This document shows, in pieces, positions 36,476 through 44,491 of a DNA stretch of 64,000 bases. The position numbers and the translations under genes are program-made. The notes under the pieces were generated by a model that was not told the origin of the DNA, made no database searches, and worked only from the letters and a program-made list of their open reading frames with translations. Positions within the stretch are counted from its first letter, which is position 1. Each line of letters begins with the position of its first letter. The stretch comes from JBAXGW01 sp037139195 (GTDB lineage: Bacteria; Bacteroidota; Bacteroidia; Bacteroidales; JAHJDW01), in NCBI GenBank assembly GCA_037139195.1, contig JBAXGW010000008.1:1-64000 (forward strand), given 5' to 3'.

Positions 36476-39400
36476 TTAAAGTTTATAGGATAATGAAAAC
36501 ACATAAGTAGTGCCGTATTTATATTGATCAAAAATTAATATTTCCTTGTTATCATATATATAAGAGCGTGTTATTGATGTGCTTAAAAGATCTTGAATTT
36601 TCAAACTAGCATTAAAATGTTTTCCAATGGTTTTCGATATTTTGAAATCGATCATATTTCTTGGTAATTCATAAATATCTGGCAAGAAACTTACACCAAC
36701 TATAACAAGTCGACGACCCTGAACATTATAACTTAATCCAGCAACTAGCCCTTTTTCTTTGGATGTATAAGTTAACATGCCATTTAAAATATAAGGTGCC
36801 TGACCTAACATAGTAGATTCTGTGGTTTTACCAGGAATTCCAAACTGCAAACCAGAAGTAGTTATTAATGATCTATTTAATTTTGAATAGGAATTAACAA
36901 AAGTTACATTTGCCTTGAATTCAAAATTCTTTGATAAAGACTTTTTACCTTCTATTTCAATCCCCCTAATCCAGGCCTTGTTTTCGTTATTTTTCCATAT
37001 ATATCCACCAAGCGGTCCGAAATACATCATTTCAATATGATTTTTAAAATCCTTATAAAATCCGCTGATAGAAATATTGTCGCCATTTTTAAAATATTTT
37101 TCTACCCTTAAATCATAATTATTAATTTGTGCCATTTTCAAATCCGAATTTCCTCTAACAGGTGCACTGAATTCTTGATCGTAAATTACATTATCCGAAA
37201 GTTCACGCATATTAGGGCGAGCAACTGATTGACTAAAATTAGCTCTGATATTAATTGGCGAAATTTCATCGGCTTTTAATTTATATATTATATTAATACT
37301 TGGCAAATAACTAATTTCATTTAAAACTCCTGGGTTAACTTTAACATCACCTAAACCTACGCCGGCTGCAAATTGTCGTCTAGGGTCATCAGCCGCTAAG
37401 CCTAATGAATCGAAAAGTTGACAATCGGTATAGGTTTTAGCTTTTTCAACTCGCAAACCACCAGATACTCGTAATTTTTGGATAATCGAATAGTCAACCA
37501 TACTATAAGCTGCCATTACACTGCTATTTCCAAATATATCATTTGAAGGATATCTATATCTAGAATAGTACTCTTGTACTGAGCGAAAAGGCTGATCATT
37601 ATTAGTCCCTGAAAGCTGAGTGGTAACTATATCAAACCGGTCTCTTCCATATGGATCGGCATTTGGCGAAGCATTTCTAATATTTTCAGAACCAATACCT
37701 TCCCATAATTGATAATAATATTGAGTACTTTCTCTATGGTTATTTTGATAAGCAATACCCATTTTTAGTTTTCTAACCAAATCAGGCTTATTATACAAAG
37801 GCAATTCTGCACTTAACCTAGAGTCGAAAACATTATCAGTTAAATATCTAAAATACCGTCCTGTTCCATTTGATGTGGACATGAAAATAGGTTGATTTCG
37901 AGGGATTGACTGATCATCAAGAATTATTGCTTTTAAATCGGGAGCCGAACTTTTCCCATTGGTATACGATGAATTTAATGCAATTTTTATTTTTCTTTTA
38001 GGCAAATAATGCTCTGATTTCAACTGATAAACAAACTGTTGGCGTGATTCATAAAACTGATTGATTCGAGTTGAATAAGTACTATCATCACTATTTGCTT
38101 TATAATACATTGATTTTCTGACATTATTTATTCCAGTTACATTGGGCATAAATAATAAAGACAAACTATGATTAGGGTTGTATTTATAGGCAACATTAAC
38201 TAGAGCACTCCAACTATTAACTTCTTTACTAACTTGCTGAAAAGAAGAATCAAATGCAGGAATACTAGTAGCAGAGTCAACACCTATACATTTATTAGCA
38301 ATAGAATTAGCATCACTTTGCGTTGATGTAGAATATCTATAACCTACCAAAAATCCAAGCGGTTTCCCAAAAAGTTTTGTTTGGTTTCCAATCGAAAAAC
38401 TCTGACTATTGCTTAAAGGAGCTTTACGTATTTTATAATTCCATGTATTGGGCAATGATTGCGAAAATGCTACCGCATCAGCATTTATTTTATTAAAGGC
38501 GTCGCCTTTATATTGAAGAGAATTGTACTGTTCAATTGCATTATCATAAGCTACTTGGTCATTATACTGAGCAGTTCCCAACAAGCCTAATTGTATTAAA
38601 CCTAGCTTTGTATAATCGTTGTTCCATGCTGAAGTACTTGTAATTCCTTGCGATTTTAGATAATCGCCCAAACCCAATGCAACAAATTCTTGATACATTG
38701 TAGGATTGCTATAAAACTCTGAATAAGAACTATGGTCGATATTTCGCTTGCTATTATCATAACCAAGCCAATCGGTTGAGCTTCTTTCAGATGTTAGTAC
38801 ATCTTTAAAAGATGTTTGAGGATTATAGCCAAATGAACTTTCTAAACCAATAGAAAGTGAGTCGGGATAATCTTTTGTCTCTACCGATATATAGGCACCA
38901 GCCCAATCGCCAGGCAAATCGGGGCTAGCGGTTTTTGTAATTAAAATATTATCTATTAAGCTAGCTGGAAAAATATCCAATTTAATATTATTTGTAAAAG
39001 GGTCTAGGGTTGGGATTTTAAAACCATTAATAGTTGTTTTTAAATATCTATCGCCAATACCTCGCACAGTAATAATGCCTGTACTGCTTGTTGAAACGCC
39101 AGTTACACGAGCAATTGCAGCACCAACATTTGCATCGCCTGTTTTTTTAATAGTTTCAGCCGAAATAAAATCCATCGTTGAAGAGGATTTTCTTTTCATT
39201 ACTTCAAGCTGATTGTCATTGTTAAATCTTGATTTTGCTGTAACTACTACTTCTTTTAATGCAGATGATTTTGATTCTAACACATAATTTTTTATAATTA
39301 AATCGCCTTTTTTGCAATTAATAGTATCAAGTATAACATTATAGCCAATATAACTAATATTTAAAATTTGAGGTGTTGACGTGTCTTTTAATTTTATGGA

Positions 39401-39577
39401 ATAATTGCCATCCATATCTGTAAATACGCCAATTGGAGGATTTGTTTTAATAAAAACAGTAACACCAATTAACGTTTCACCATTATTATCAGAAACTTTG
39501 CCCCTAATCTCACATTGAGCCAAAATAGTTGTTACAAAAATAAAATTAAGAAAAACAAATGTCAGTAGAGCTTTCAT
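36476..39577 (-). CDS. TonB-dependent receptor of the phosphate island
   Basis: A 1033-residue receptor: signal peptide (about 1-20), carboxypeptidase-like domain (about 22-110, GKVSDNNGETLIGVTVFI, GVFTDMDGNYSI), plug (about 125-240, TVRGIGDRYLKTTING, then SPDLPGDWAGAYI) and a long barrel. It ends in SYKL instead of the common terminal Phe. The plug signature places it among receptors lacking an obvious SusD partner. Downstream by 42 bp is a shared-domain T9SS protein and upstream are two more, so the substrate may be captured by them; an organic phosphate is a reasonable guess from context only. Confidence 0.85.
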   Translation of the reverse strand: MKALLTFVFLNFIFVTTILAQCEIRGKVSDNNGETLIGVTVFIKTNPPIGVFTDMDGNYSIKLKDTSTPQILNISYIGYNVILDTINCKKGDLIIKNYVLESKSSALKEVVVTAKSRFNNDNQLEVMKRKSSSTMDFISAETIKKTGDANVGAAIARVTGVSTSSTGIITVRGIGDRYLKTTINGFKIPTLDPFTNNIKLDIFPASLIDNILITKTASPDLPGDWAGAYISVETKDYPDSLSIGLESSFGYNPQTSFKDVLTSERSSTDWLGYDNSKRNIDHSSYSEFYSNPTMYQEFVALGLGDYLKSQGITSTSAWNNDYTKLGLIQLGLLGTAQYNDQVAYDNAIEQYNSLQYKGDAFNKINADAVAFSQSLPNTWNYKIRKAPLSNSQSFSIGNQTKLFGKPLGFLVGYRYSTSTQSDANSIANKCIGVDSATSIPAFDSSFQQVSKEVNSWSALVNVAYKYNPNHSLSLLFMPNVTGINNVRKSMYYKANSDDSTYSTRINQFYESRQQFVYQLKSEHYLPKRKIKIALNSSYTNGKSSAPDLKAIILDDQSIPRNQPIFMSTSNGTGRYFRYLTDNVFDSRLSAELPLYNKPDLVRKLKMGIAYQNNHRESTQYYYQLWEGIGSENIRNASPNADPYGRDRFDIVTTQLSGTNNDQPFRSVQEYYSRYRYPSNDIFGNSSVMAAYSMVDYSIIQKLRVSGGLRVEKAKTYTDCQLFDSLGLAADDPRRQFAAGVGLGDVKVNPGVLNEISYLPSINIIYKLKADEISPINIRANFSQSVARPNMRELSDNVIYDQEFSAPVRGNSDLKMAQINNYDLRVEKYFKNGDNISISGFYKDFKNHIEMMYFGPLGGYIWKNNENKAWIRGIEIEGKKSLSKNFEFKANVTFVNSYSKLNRSLITTSGLQFGIPGKTTESTMLGQAPYILNGMLTYTSKEKGLVAGLSYNVQGRRLVIVGVSFLPDIYELPRNMIDFKISKTIGKHFNASLKIQDLLSTSITRSYIYDNKEILIFDQYKYGTTYVFSLSYKL

Positions 39578-39593
39578 TTAAATAAATTATTAA

Positions 39594-39634
39594 AAACTAA
39601 TCAACTAAATTATAGGAATTTAGCTGATTAGTTT
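39594..39634 (-). terminator. Long hairpin between shared-domain gene and TonB receptor
   Basis: An 18-bp stem with one mismatch: AAACTAATCAACTAAATT (39594-39611) against AATTTAGCTGATTAGTTT (39617-39634). On the minus strand it is followed by a T run. It may end most transcripts after the second shared-domain gene and let some continue to the receptor. Confidence 0.75.
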
Positions 39635-39653
39635 AATTTCGTTTTTATAACAA

Positions 39654-40763
39654 TTATTGTTTTATTAACTTGTTAGTTGATTTTTTTCCATCAATAGAAA
39701 CCTCAACAAAGTACATTCCTTTAGATTGGTTTTTCATATCAATAAGCTCTTTGTAATTAGCAGAAGTATTTTCAATTTTTTTCTTAAAAATTACATTTCC
39801 AATAACATTATAGACGGTATAATAACAATTTGAATTAATATCTAATGAATTAATACTAAGAGTAAAACTATCGTTTGTTGGGTTTGGAAATATTGAAACA
39901 ACTGATTCAGGTTTTTTGTTAAAATTATTTTTTATTCCATTTGTTGTAGTGTCAATAGAAGAATATGTTAAACTATCAAATACTATTTCAGCTGCTAAAG
40001 GATTTTTAGCAACATATTTTTCGATGGCAAAATCTGGCGTTTGTAATTGAATATTTAATTCAAAAGAAAACACACCATCTGTAGTAATTTGAGCTATTAA
40101 AACTTTGTTAGTGCTATCATAGCCAGTTGCTCCCGACAAACAATACCATGCACCATTTGAAACAGAAAGCGAACCTCCCACTTGGCTTAAAGCATCAATA
40201 ACAGGAGTAATAGTATCCATGCCAAGCGTGCCAACTTCACCAGGAGCGCCAGCAATAAAACCATCTTGAACTGTTAATGGAATTCCAAGAGCAACTGAGT
40301 CGTTTGCTAAAATATTATCGGCATTTACAACAGTTGAAACGCCATCATCATCGGATTTTAATATTCCAAAATTTCCAATACAAGCAGCGCCAGCAGAAAG
40401 CCATGAATCCAACATTACTGTATTATTTTTAGCTTGAGCTTTTGTGAAATTAGGCGATATACCACCTCTATCTTCATTGTTAAAAAATGTAGTTGATGTC
40501 TTCATAAAAAGTTCATGAGTAGAACTTCCATACGCCATTTTGAATTTATATCCTTGTTTCATATCTAAAAATATTCGATATGTAACAGAACCAACAGGCA
40601 ATATGCCGCCAGCATTATCAGAGCTAGCAATTGAATCTTCTTTATTAGAAATATAGTATTTTTCAACAATAACTCTTTCCAACCCATTTTGTGCGCTTGA
40701 AAAGCCAACAGAAAACAGCATACTTAAACTTAAAATAAAAACTTTTGTAAAATCCTTTTTCAT
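39654..40763 (-). CDS. Shared-domain secreted protein with T9SS sorting domain
   Basis: The 369-residue protein consists of a signal peptide (1-24), one shared domain (about 25-275: VIVEKYYISN, VGSVTYRIFLDM, YKFKMAYGSSTHELF, VLIAQITTDG, FSFELNIQLQTP, EKYVAKNP) and a type A T9SS domain (about 290-369, SIFPNPTNDSFTL). It is the minimal surface form of this family: no enzyme, no Ig repeats. This makes it likely that the shared domain itself has a function such as binding. It follows the next family member by only 14 bp. Confidence 0.85.
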   Translation of the reverse strand: MKKDFTKVFILSLSMLFSVGFSSAQNGLERVIVEKYYISNKEDSIASSDNAGGILPVGSVTYRIFLDMKQGYKFKMAYGSSTHELFMKTSTTFFNNEDRGGISPNFTKAQAKNNTVMLDSWLSAGAACIGNFGILKSDDDGVSTVVNADNILANDSVALGIPLTVQDGFIAGAPGEVGTLGMDTITPVIDALSQVGGSLSVSNGAWYCLSGATGYDSTNKVLIAQITTDGVFSFELNIQLQTPDFAIEKYVAKNPLAAEIVFDSLTYSSIDTTTNGIKNNFNKKPESVVSIFPNPTNDSFTLSINSLDINSNCYYTVYNVIGNVIFKKKIENTSANYKELIDMKNQSKGMYFVEVSIDGKKSTNKLIKQ

Positions 40764-40777
40764 AATTATTTAGTTAT

Positions 40778-41575
40778 TTAATTAATTTTTAAACCATTGA
40801 ATTGTATTTCAGAATTAGATGGATTTTTTGCAACAAATTTCACAAAACCTCCAGTTGGAGTCCCAATTTGAATATTTAGTTCAAAAGACAAATACCCATT
40901 GGTAGTAAGTTGGGCTATTAAAACGCAGTTTGAGTCTGTAGAACCTTGAACTCCGCCTAATGCAGCCCATGCAGAATTATTTGAAGAGAAAATTGAATCC
41001 TTATTGTTAAATCCAAACGCTTTCAAATCGATATTGAAAACCTGAAAATTAGGCATTGTTCCATTAGCAAAACCATCATTTTTAAAAAGACTTTCTCTGT
41101 TCGCCACAAAACCGCCTCCTGTATCTTCCGATTTTTGTATTCCAACATGTATTCGATTAGCTGCTGCCAATGTAATCCAACTATCTAAAGCTACATTTCC
41201 AATATGTATTTTTTTTGCATCAACTTGAAAAGCTGTTTCTGCCCCACATATAGAATCATTATAAAAGTAAGTGCTTGTTTTAATTGATAACTCATGTTTC
41301 GAATCTCCATAAACCATCTGAAGCTTATAACCAGGCTTCATTTTAATAAAAACTCTATATGTTACTGAGCCAACTGGTAGTGTTTTGTCTAGCGAATCAT
41401 TTGGATTAGAAATATAATATTTTTCAACAATTACTTCTTCCAGAGCAAGACTGTCTTCATGACTAGGAATATAATAGTTTTGTGCAACTAAATAACTTTG
41501 GCTTGCAAAACAAAAATAAATAAATATAATTAAGCTGTATATTCTGGTATTATTGTTCAAAGCTTTTGTTTTCAT
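40778..41575 (-). CDS. Shared-domain protein without T9SS sorting domain
   Basis: The 265-residue protein has an N-terminal signal (about 1-32) and a single shared domain (about 45-262: EEVIVEKYYISNPND, VGSVTYRVFIKM, GYKLQMVYGDSKHEL, VLIAQLTTNG, LSFELNIQIGTP, KFVAKNPSNSEIQF). It stops right after the domain, so its boundary is defined at both ends. Without a T9SS domain it should stay in the periplasm. It is the first gene of an operon with the 369-residue relative. Confidence 0.82.
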   Translation of the reverse strand: MKTKALNNNTRIYSLIIFIYFCFASQSYLVAQNYYIPSHEDSLALEEVIVEKYYISNPNDSLDKTLPVGSVTYRVFIKMKPGYKLQMVYGDSKHELSIKTSTYFYNDSICGAETAFQVDAKKIHIGNVALDSWITLAAANRIHVGIQKSEDTGGGFVANRESLFKNDGFANGTMPNFQVFNIDLKAFGFNNKDSIFSSNNSAWAALGGVQGSTDSNCVLIAQLTTNGYLSFELNIQIGTPTGGFVKFVAKNPSNSEIQFNGLKIN

Positions 41576-41605
41576 ATTATGTATTAATAATTATTATTAT
41601 GAAAA

Positions 41606-41672
41606 CAAATTTCTTAAATATTAAAGCAATAGCAATTAAACTAATATTATTACATCATTAATTTTAGGTTAA
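41606..41672 (-). promoter_or_regulatory. Weaker PHO-box-like promoter of the shared-domain operon
   Basis: On the minus strand TTAACCT, TTAATGA, ATAATAT, TTAATTG and TGCTTTA start every 11 bp (41672 to 41622). An 8-bp spacer leads to GAAATTTG (41613-41606), a one-mismatch -7 element. Repeats degrade towards the gene, so confidence is lower. Another GTAACAT word lies further upstream (41707-41713), out of phase. Confidence 0.5.
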
Positions 41673-41789
41673 TGAACAAGAGTAAATTACCTTGAAATTT
41701 AATTTAATGTTACTATATTCCTAATTTCAAACAATTAACGTAACACTAACTTCATATATTATTGATGTTATATTTACTTAAAAACAAAA

Positions 41790-41822
41790 AAAGCCTTGAT
41801 AATCAATTACTATCAAGGCTTT
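41790..41822 (-). terminator. Terminator of the pst-phoU operon
   Basis: AAAGCCTTGATA and TATCAAGGCTTT form a perfect 12-bp stem, with A and T runs on both sides. It lies 20 bp after the phoU stop codon. Confidence 0.9.
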
Positions 41823-41841
41823 AATTTAATGTAAATTAACA

Positions 41842-42534
41842 TTAATCTTTTTGTGCTGCTCTTATATCTTTTTTAGCTTGCTTGTCATGTTTTAATACTT
41901 TGGCTTCTACGTGGAAGATAATTTCTTCTGCTACGTTGCTTAGTAAATTGCCCGTACGTTCTAAGCGAGCTTCGGTTGCGTATAGTAAAATTATATCATC
42001 GCTTGCTTGGTTTATCTTTGAAATTTCTTCTTTTAAAACTTTTACAGATTTTTTAAATGATTTATTAATGTCTTTATCTTTCTTAAATGTATTTCGAGCA
42101 ATTTGAGTGTCTTGACAATTCATTGCCATAATCACATCGTCGAAAAGCTCAATAGTACTATCAAACATAGCCGACATATTTATATTCTCAACTAGCACCT
42201 TATCAAAAGGCTCTGTTCGGTCTAATAAATTTTTAGCAATAAAAACTGCATGATCGCCAATGCGTTCAATATCCGAAACCGATTTGAAAATTGACAAGAT
42301 AAAGCGTAAGTCAGCAGCTACAGGCTGATACAGTGCAATTATATTTTCGCATTCTTTTTCAATATTTAATTCCAAGGCATCAACTCGCGATTCTGTTCTA
42401 AGAATTGATTCGGCTATACCATGATCAAAATTTAAAATAGCCGTTTTTGAACTTAAAATTTGATTGCGTACAATTTCCATCATTTCAACAGAAAGTTCTC
42501 TGAGGTATTGTAGTTCTTTATCTAAATGATTCAT
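41842..42534 (-). CDS. phoU: Phosphate signalling protein PhoU
   Basis: The 230-residue cytoplasmic protein links the Pst transporter with the phosphate two-component system and dampens uptake. It has the two tandem three-helix PhoU repeats (about 10-115 and 115-215) with metal-binding signature ESRVDALELNIEKE and the counterpart TEARLERTGNLLSNVAEE. Length is typical. It is the last gene of the pst operon, 40 bp after pstB, followed by a terminator. Its final 20 codons have a near-identical relic at 10298-10378. Confidence 0.95.
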   Translation of the reverse strand: MNHLDKELQYLRELSVEMMEIVRNQILSSKTAILNFDHGIAESILRTESRVDALELNIEKECENIIALYQPVAADLRFILSIFKSVSDIERIGDHAVFIAKNLLDRTEPFDKVLVENINMSAMFDSTIELFDDVIMAMNCQDTQIARNTFKKDKDINKSFKKSVKVLKEEISKINQASDDIILLYATEARLERTGNLLSNVAEEIIFHVEAKVLKHDKQAKKDIRAAQKD

Positions 42535-42574
42535 ATATTATTTCTTTTTTTATTTATTTGATTGTGTGAAAATT

Positions 42575-43330
42575 TTAACCAAAATGACCCGAAACATAAT
42601 CTTCTGTCCTTTTAACAGATGGATTAGTAAAAATCTTTTTGGTTTTATCCATTTCAATTAATTCGCCCATATAGAAAAATGCGGTAAAATCGCTTACACG
42701 ACCTGCTTGCTGCATATTGTGTGTAACAATAATTATTGTATATTGAGTTTTCAATTCGTGAATTAATTCTTCAATTTTTGCTGTTGAAATTGGGTCGAGT
42801 GCAGATGCAGGTTCATCCATCAATAAAACAGATGGCTCAATTGCTAAAGCTCTTGCAATACACAATCGTTGCTGTTGACCACCTGATAATTCAAATGCCG
42901 ATTTCTTTAATTTGTCTTTTACTTCATTCCAAAGCGCAGCTTTTTGAAGCGAGGTTTCTACTCGCTCTGTTATAATATTATTGTCTTTTACGCCATTTAC
43001 ACGTAAGCCATAAGCCACATTCTCGAAAATAGATTTAGGAAAAGGGTTTGGTTTTTGGAAAACCATACCTACATTTTTTCTAAGCTCGTCCACATCTTGT
43101 TGCTTACGATAAATATCATTGCCATCAATCAAAATTTCCCCTTCAATTTTCACATTGTCAATAAGGTCGTTCATTCTATTAAGCAATCGCAAATAGGTAG
43201 ATTTTCCGCAACCCGAAGGTCCAATTAAAGCCGTAACCGTGTTTTCGCTAAAATTCATGCTGATGTCTTTCAAGGCTTGAAATTCGGCATAATGAAGATT
43301 AACGTTTCGTGTAATTATTTTTTCCATCAT
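42575..43330 (-). CDS. pstB: Phosphate ABC transporter ATP-binding protein
   Basis: The 251-residue ATPase energises phosphate import through PstC-PstA. Walker A GPSGCGKST (about 37-45), Q-loop FQKPNPFPKSIFENV, signature ELSGGQQQRL, Walker B LLMDEPASALD and the switch histidine in IIVTHNMQQA are all present; NPFPKSI and the MQQAGRVSD sequence are typical of PstB. It lies between a 223-bp repeat-filled spacer after pstA and phoU. Confidence 0.98.
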   Translation of the reverse strand: MMEKIITRNVNLHYAEFQALKDISMNFSENTVTALIGPSGCGKSTYLRLLNRMNDLIDNVKIEGEILIDGNDIYRKQQDVDELRKNVGMVFQKPNPFPKSIFENVAYGLRVNGVKDNNIITERVETSLQKAALWNEVKDKLKKSAFELSGGQQQRLCIARALAIEPSVLLMDEPASALDPISTAKIEELIHELKTQYTIIIVTHNMQQAGRVSDFTAFFYMGELIEMDKTKKIFTNPSVKRTEDYVSGHFG

Positions 43331-43339
43331 TTTTTATTG

Positions 43340-43412
43340 GTTCATGGTTCTCAGCGTATGGTTCACGGTAAAGGGTTTGCCCTGCACCTTTAACCTTGTA
43401 CCTTTAACCGTT
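43340..43412. repeat. Low-complexity spacer repeat (CACCTTTAACC type)
   Basis: Words such as GGTTCATGGTT, GGTTCACGGTAAAG and CACCTTTAACCTTGTACC form a degenerate inverted pattern. Similar words recur at 49520-49560 and 50005-50050. Confidence 0.55.
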
Positions 43413-43576
43413 TAATTCATTTTTACTTTCTTTCATTTGGCCTCAAGAACCTCAGCCGCCGTCAGGTAATCCGCAGTTAGGTCATCCGTCTGGTGCCACA
43501 CTGAGCGAAGTCGAAGTGCTTCTTGATTCTGGCTTCTGACTTCTTGATTCTAATTAATTCATTTTTACTTTCTTTC
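43412..43576. repeat. 23-bp direct repeats bracketing a GC-rich insert
   Basis: A 23-bp sequence beginning TTAATTCATTTTTAC occurs exactly at 43412-43434 and 43554-43576. The second copy is the pstA 3' end, including its stop codon. The 119 bp between them are GC-richer, with CCGCCGTCAGGTAATCCGC, GAGCGAAGTCGAAG and CTTCTTGATTC words. The duplication suggests that an element entered at the end of pstA. Confidence 0.75.
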
Positions 43577-44420
43577 CATAAAATCTTCTCAACGCATTTG
43601 CCACTAAATTTATTATTAATACTATTGAAACCAGCACCAATGCCGTTCCATAAGCCATTGGCAAGGATTCTTTCATATTAGTTCCACTGGTTGATAACAC
43701 ATATAAATGGTATGGCAATGCCATAGCTTGATCGTATATTGAATGCGGCAGCTTTGGTAAAAAATATGCAGCAACTGTAAACAATATTGGAGCGGTTTCG
43801 CCTGACACACGTCCAATAGAAAGAATTAAACCAGTTATAATGTTTGGAAATGCCATTGGGAAAACTACTCTGCGAATTGTTGTTAATTTAGAAGCTCCTA
43901 GTGCATAACTTCCTTGACGAAAAGAATCGTCAATTGCTTTTAAGGATTCTTCTGTAGTTCTTATAACCACAGGAAGTATCATTAATCCGAGCGTTAAAGA
44001 GCCCGCAATTAATGAATCGCCAAATTTTAACGTATTGACAAATAGCGACATTCCAAAAAGACCAAAAACAATAGAAGGGATGCCAGACAGGTTATTTGTC
44101 ATAACTCTTATAAAACTTTTCAATTTTCCTGCTTTAGCAAACTCATTGATATAAATAGCGGATAAAATTCCTATTGGGAAAGCAAATGTGATGCTTCCAA
44201 GAATTAAATACAAAGTGCCAATAATTGCAGGATAAATTCCACCTTTAGTCATTCCTTCATCTGGCATTGCTGTGATAAATTCCCAACTAATAACTGAGAA
44301 TCCTTTATAAATAATAAAAGTAAGAATTGCAGCCAAAACACCCAAAACCATTAAGCTTAATATTCTAAAAATATTGAATGCTATTATTTGATTTAATTTC
44401 TTTTTATTGCTTAGTTTCAT
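43554..44420 (-). CDS. pstA: Phosphate ABC transporter permease PstA
   Basis: A 288-residue inner-membrane permease with about six membrane segments. The membrane part contains FPIGILSAIYINEF, the cytoplasmic loop SLKAIDDSFRQGSYALGASKLTTI (EAA-like motif contacting PstB) and ISIGRVSGETAPILFT, all typical of PstA. I chose the ATG at 44420; the ORF extends 18 codons upstream into a palindromic spacer, which is not coding. It pairs with PstC upstream. Confidence 0.95.
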   Translation of the reverse strand: MKLSNKKKLNQIIAFNIFRILSLMVLGVLAAILTFIIYKGFSVISWEFITAMPDEGMTKGGIYPAIIGTLYLILGSITFAFPIGILSAIYINEFAKAGKLKSFIRVMTNNLSGIPSIVFGLFGMSLFVNTLKFGDSLIAGSLTLGLMILPVVIRTTEESLKAIDDSFRQGSYALGASKLTTIRRVVFPMAFPNIITGLILSIGRVSGETAPILFTVAAYFLPKLPHSIYDQAMALPYHLYVLSTSGTNMKESLPMAYGTALVLVSIVLIINLVANALRRFYGKKVKMN

Positions 44421-44438
44421 TTTTATGTAGATTAACCC

Positions 44439-44485
44439 TTCGATTCCGCTCAGGGCAACAGCCACTCTGAACACCGAAGAGTAGT
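44439..44485. repeat. Short palindromic spacer between pstC and pstA
   Basis: TTCGATTCCGCTCAG faces CTGAACACCGAAG with imperfect complementarity. It belongs to the GCTCAG-containing degenerate class also seen at 1138-1208. Confidence 0.5.
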
Positions 44486-44491
44486 GAATGT

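Noticed and set aside
44421..44474. N-terminal extension of PstA
   Set aside because: The extra 18 codons lie in a palindromic repeat and lack similarity to PstA; the ATG at 44420 is preferred.
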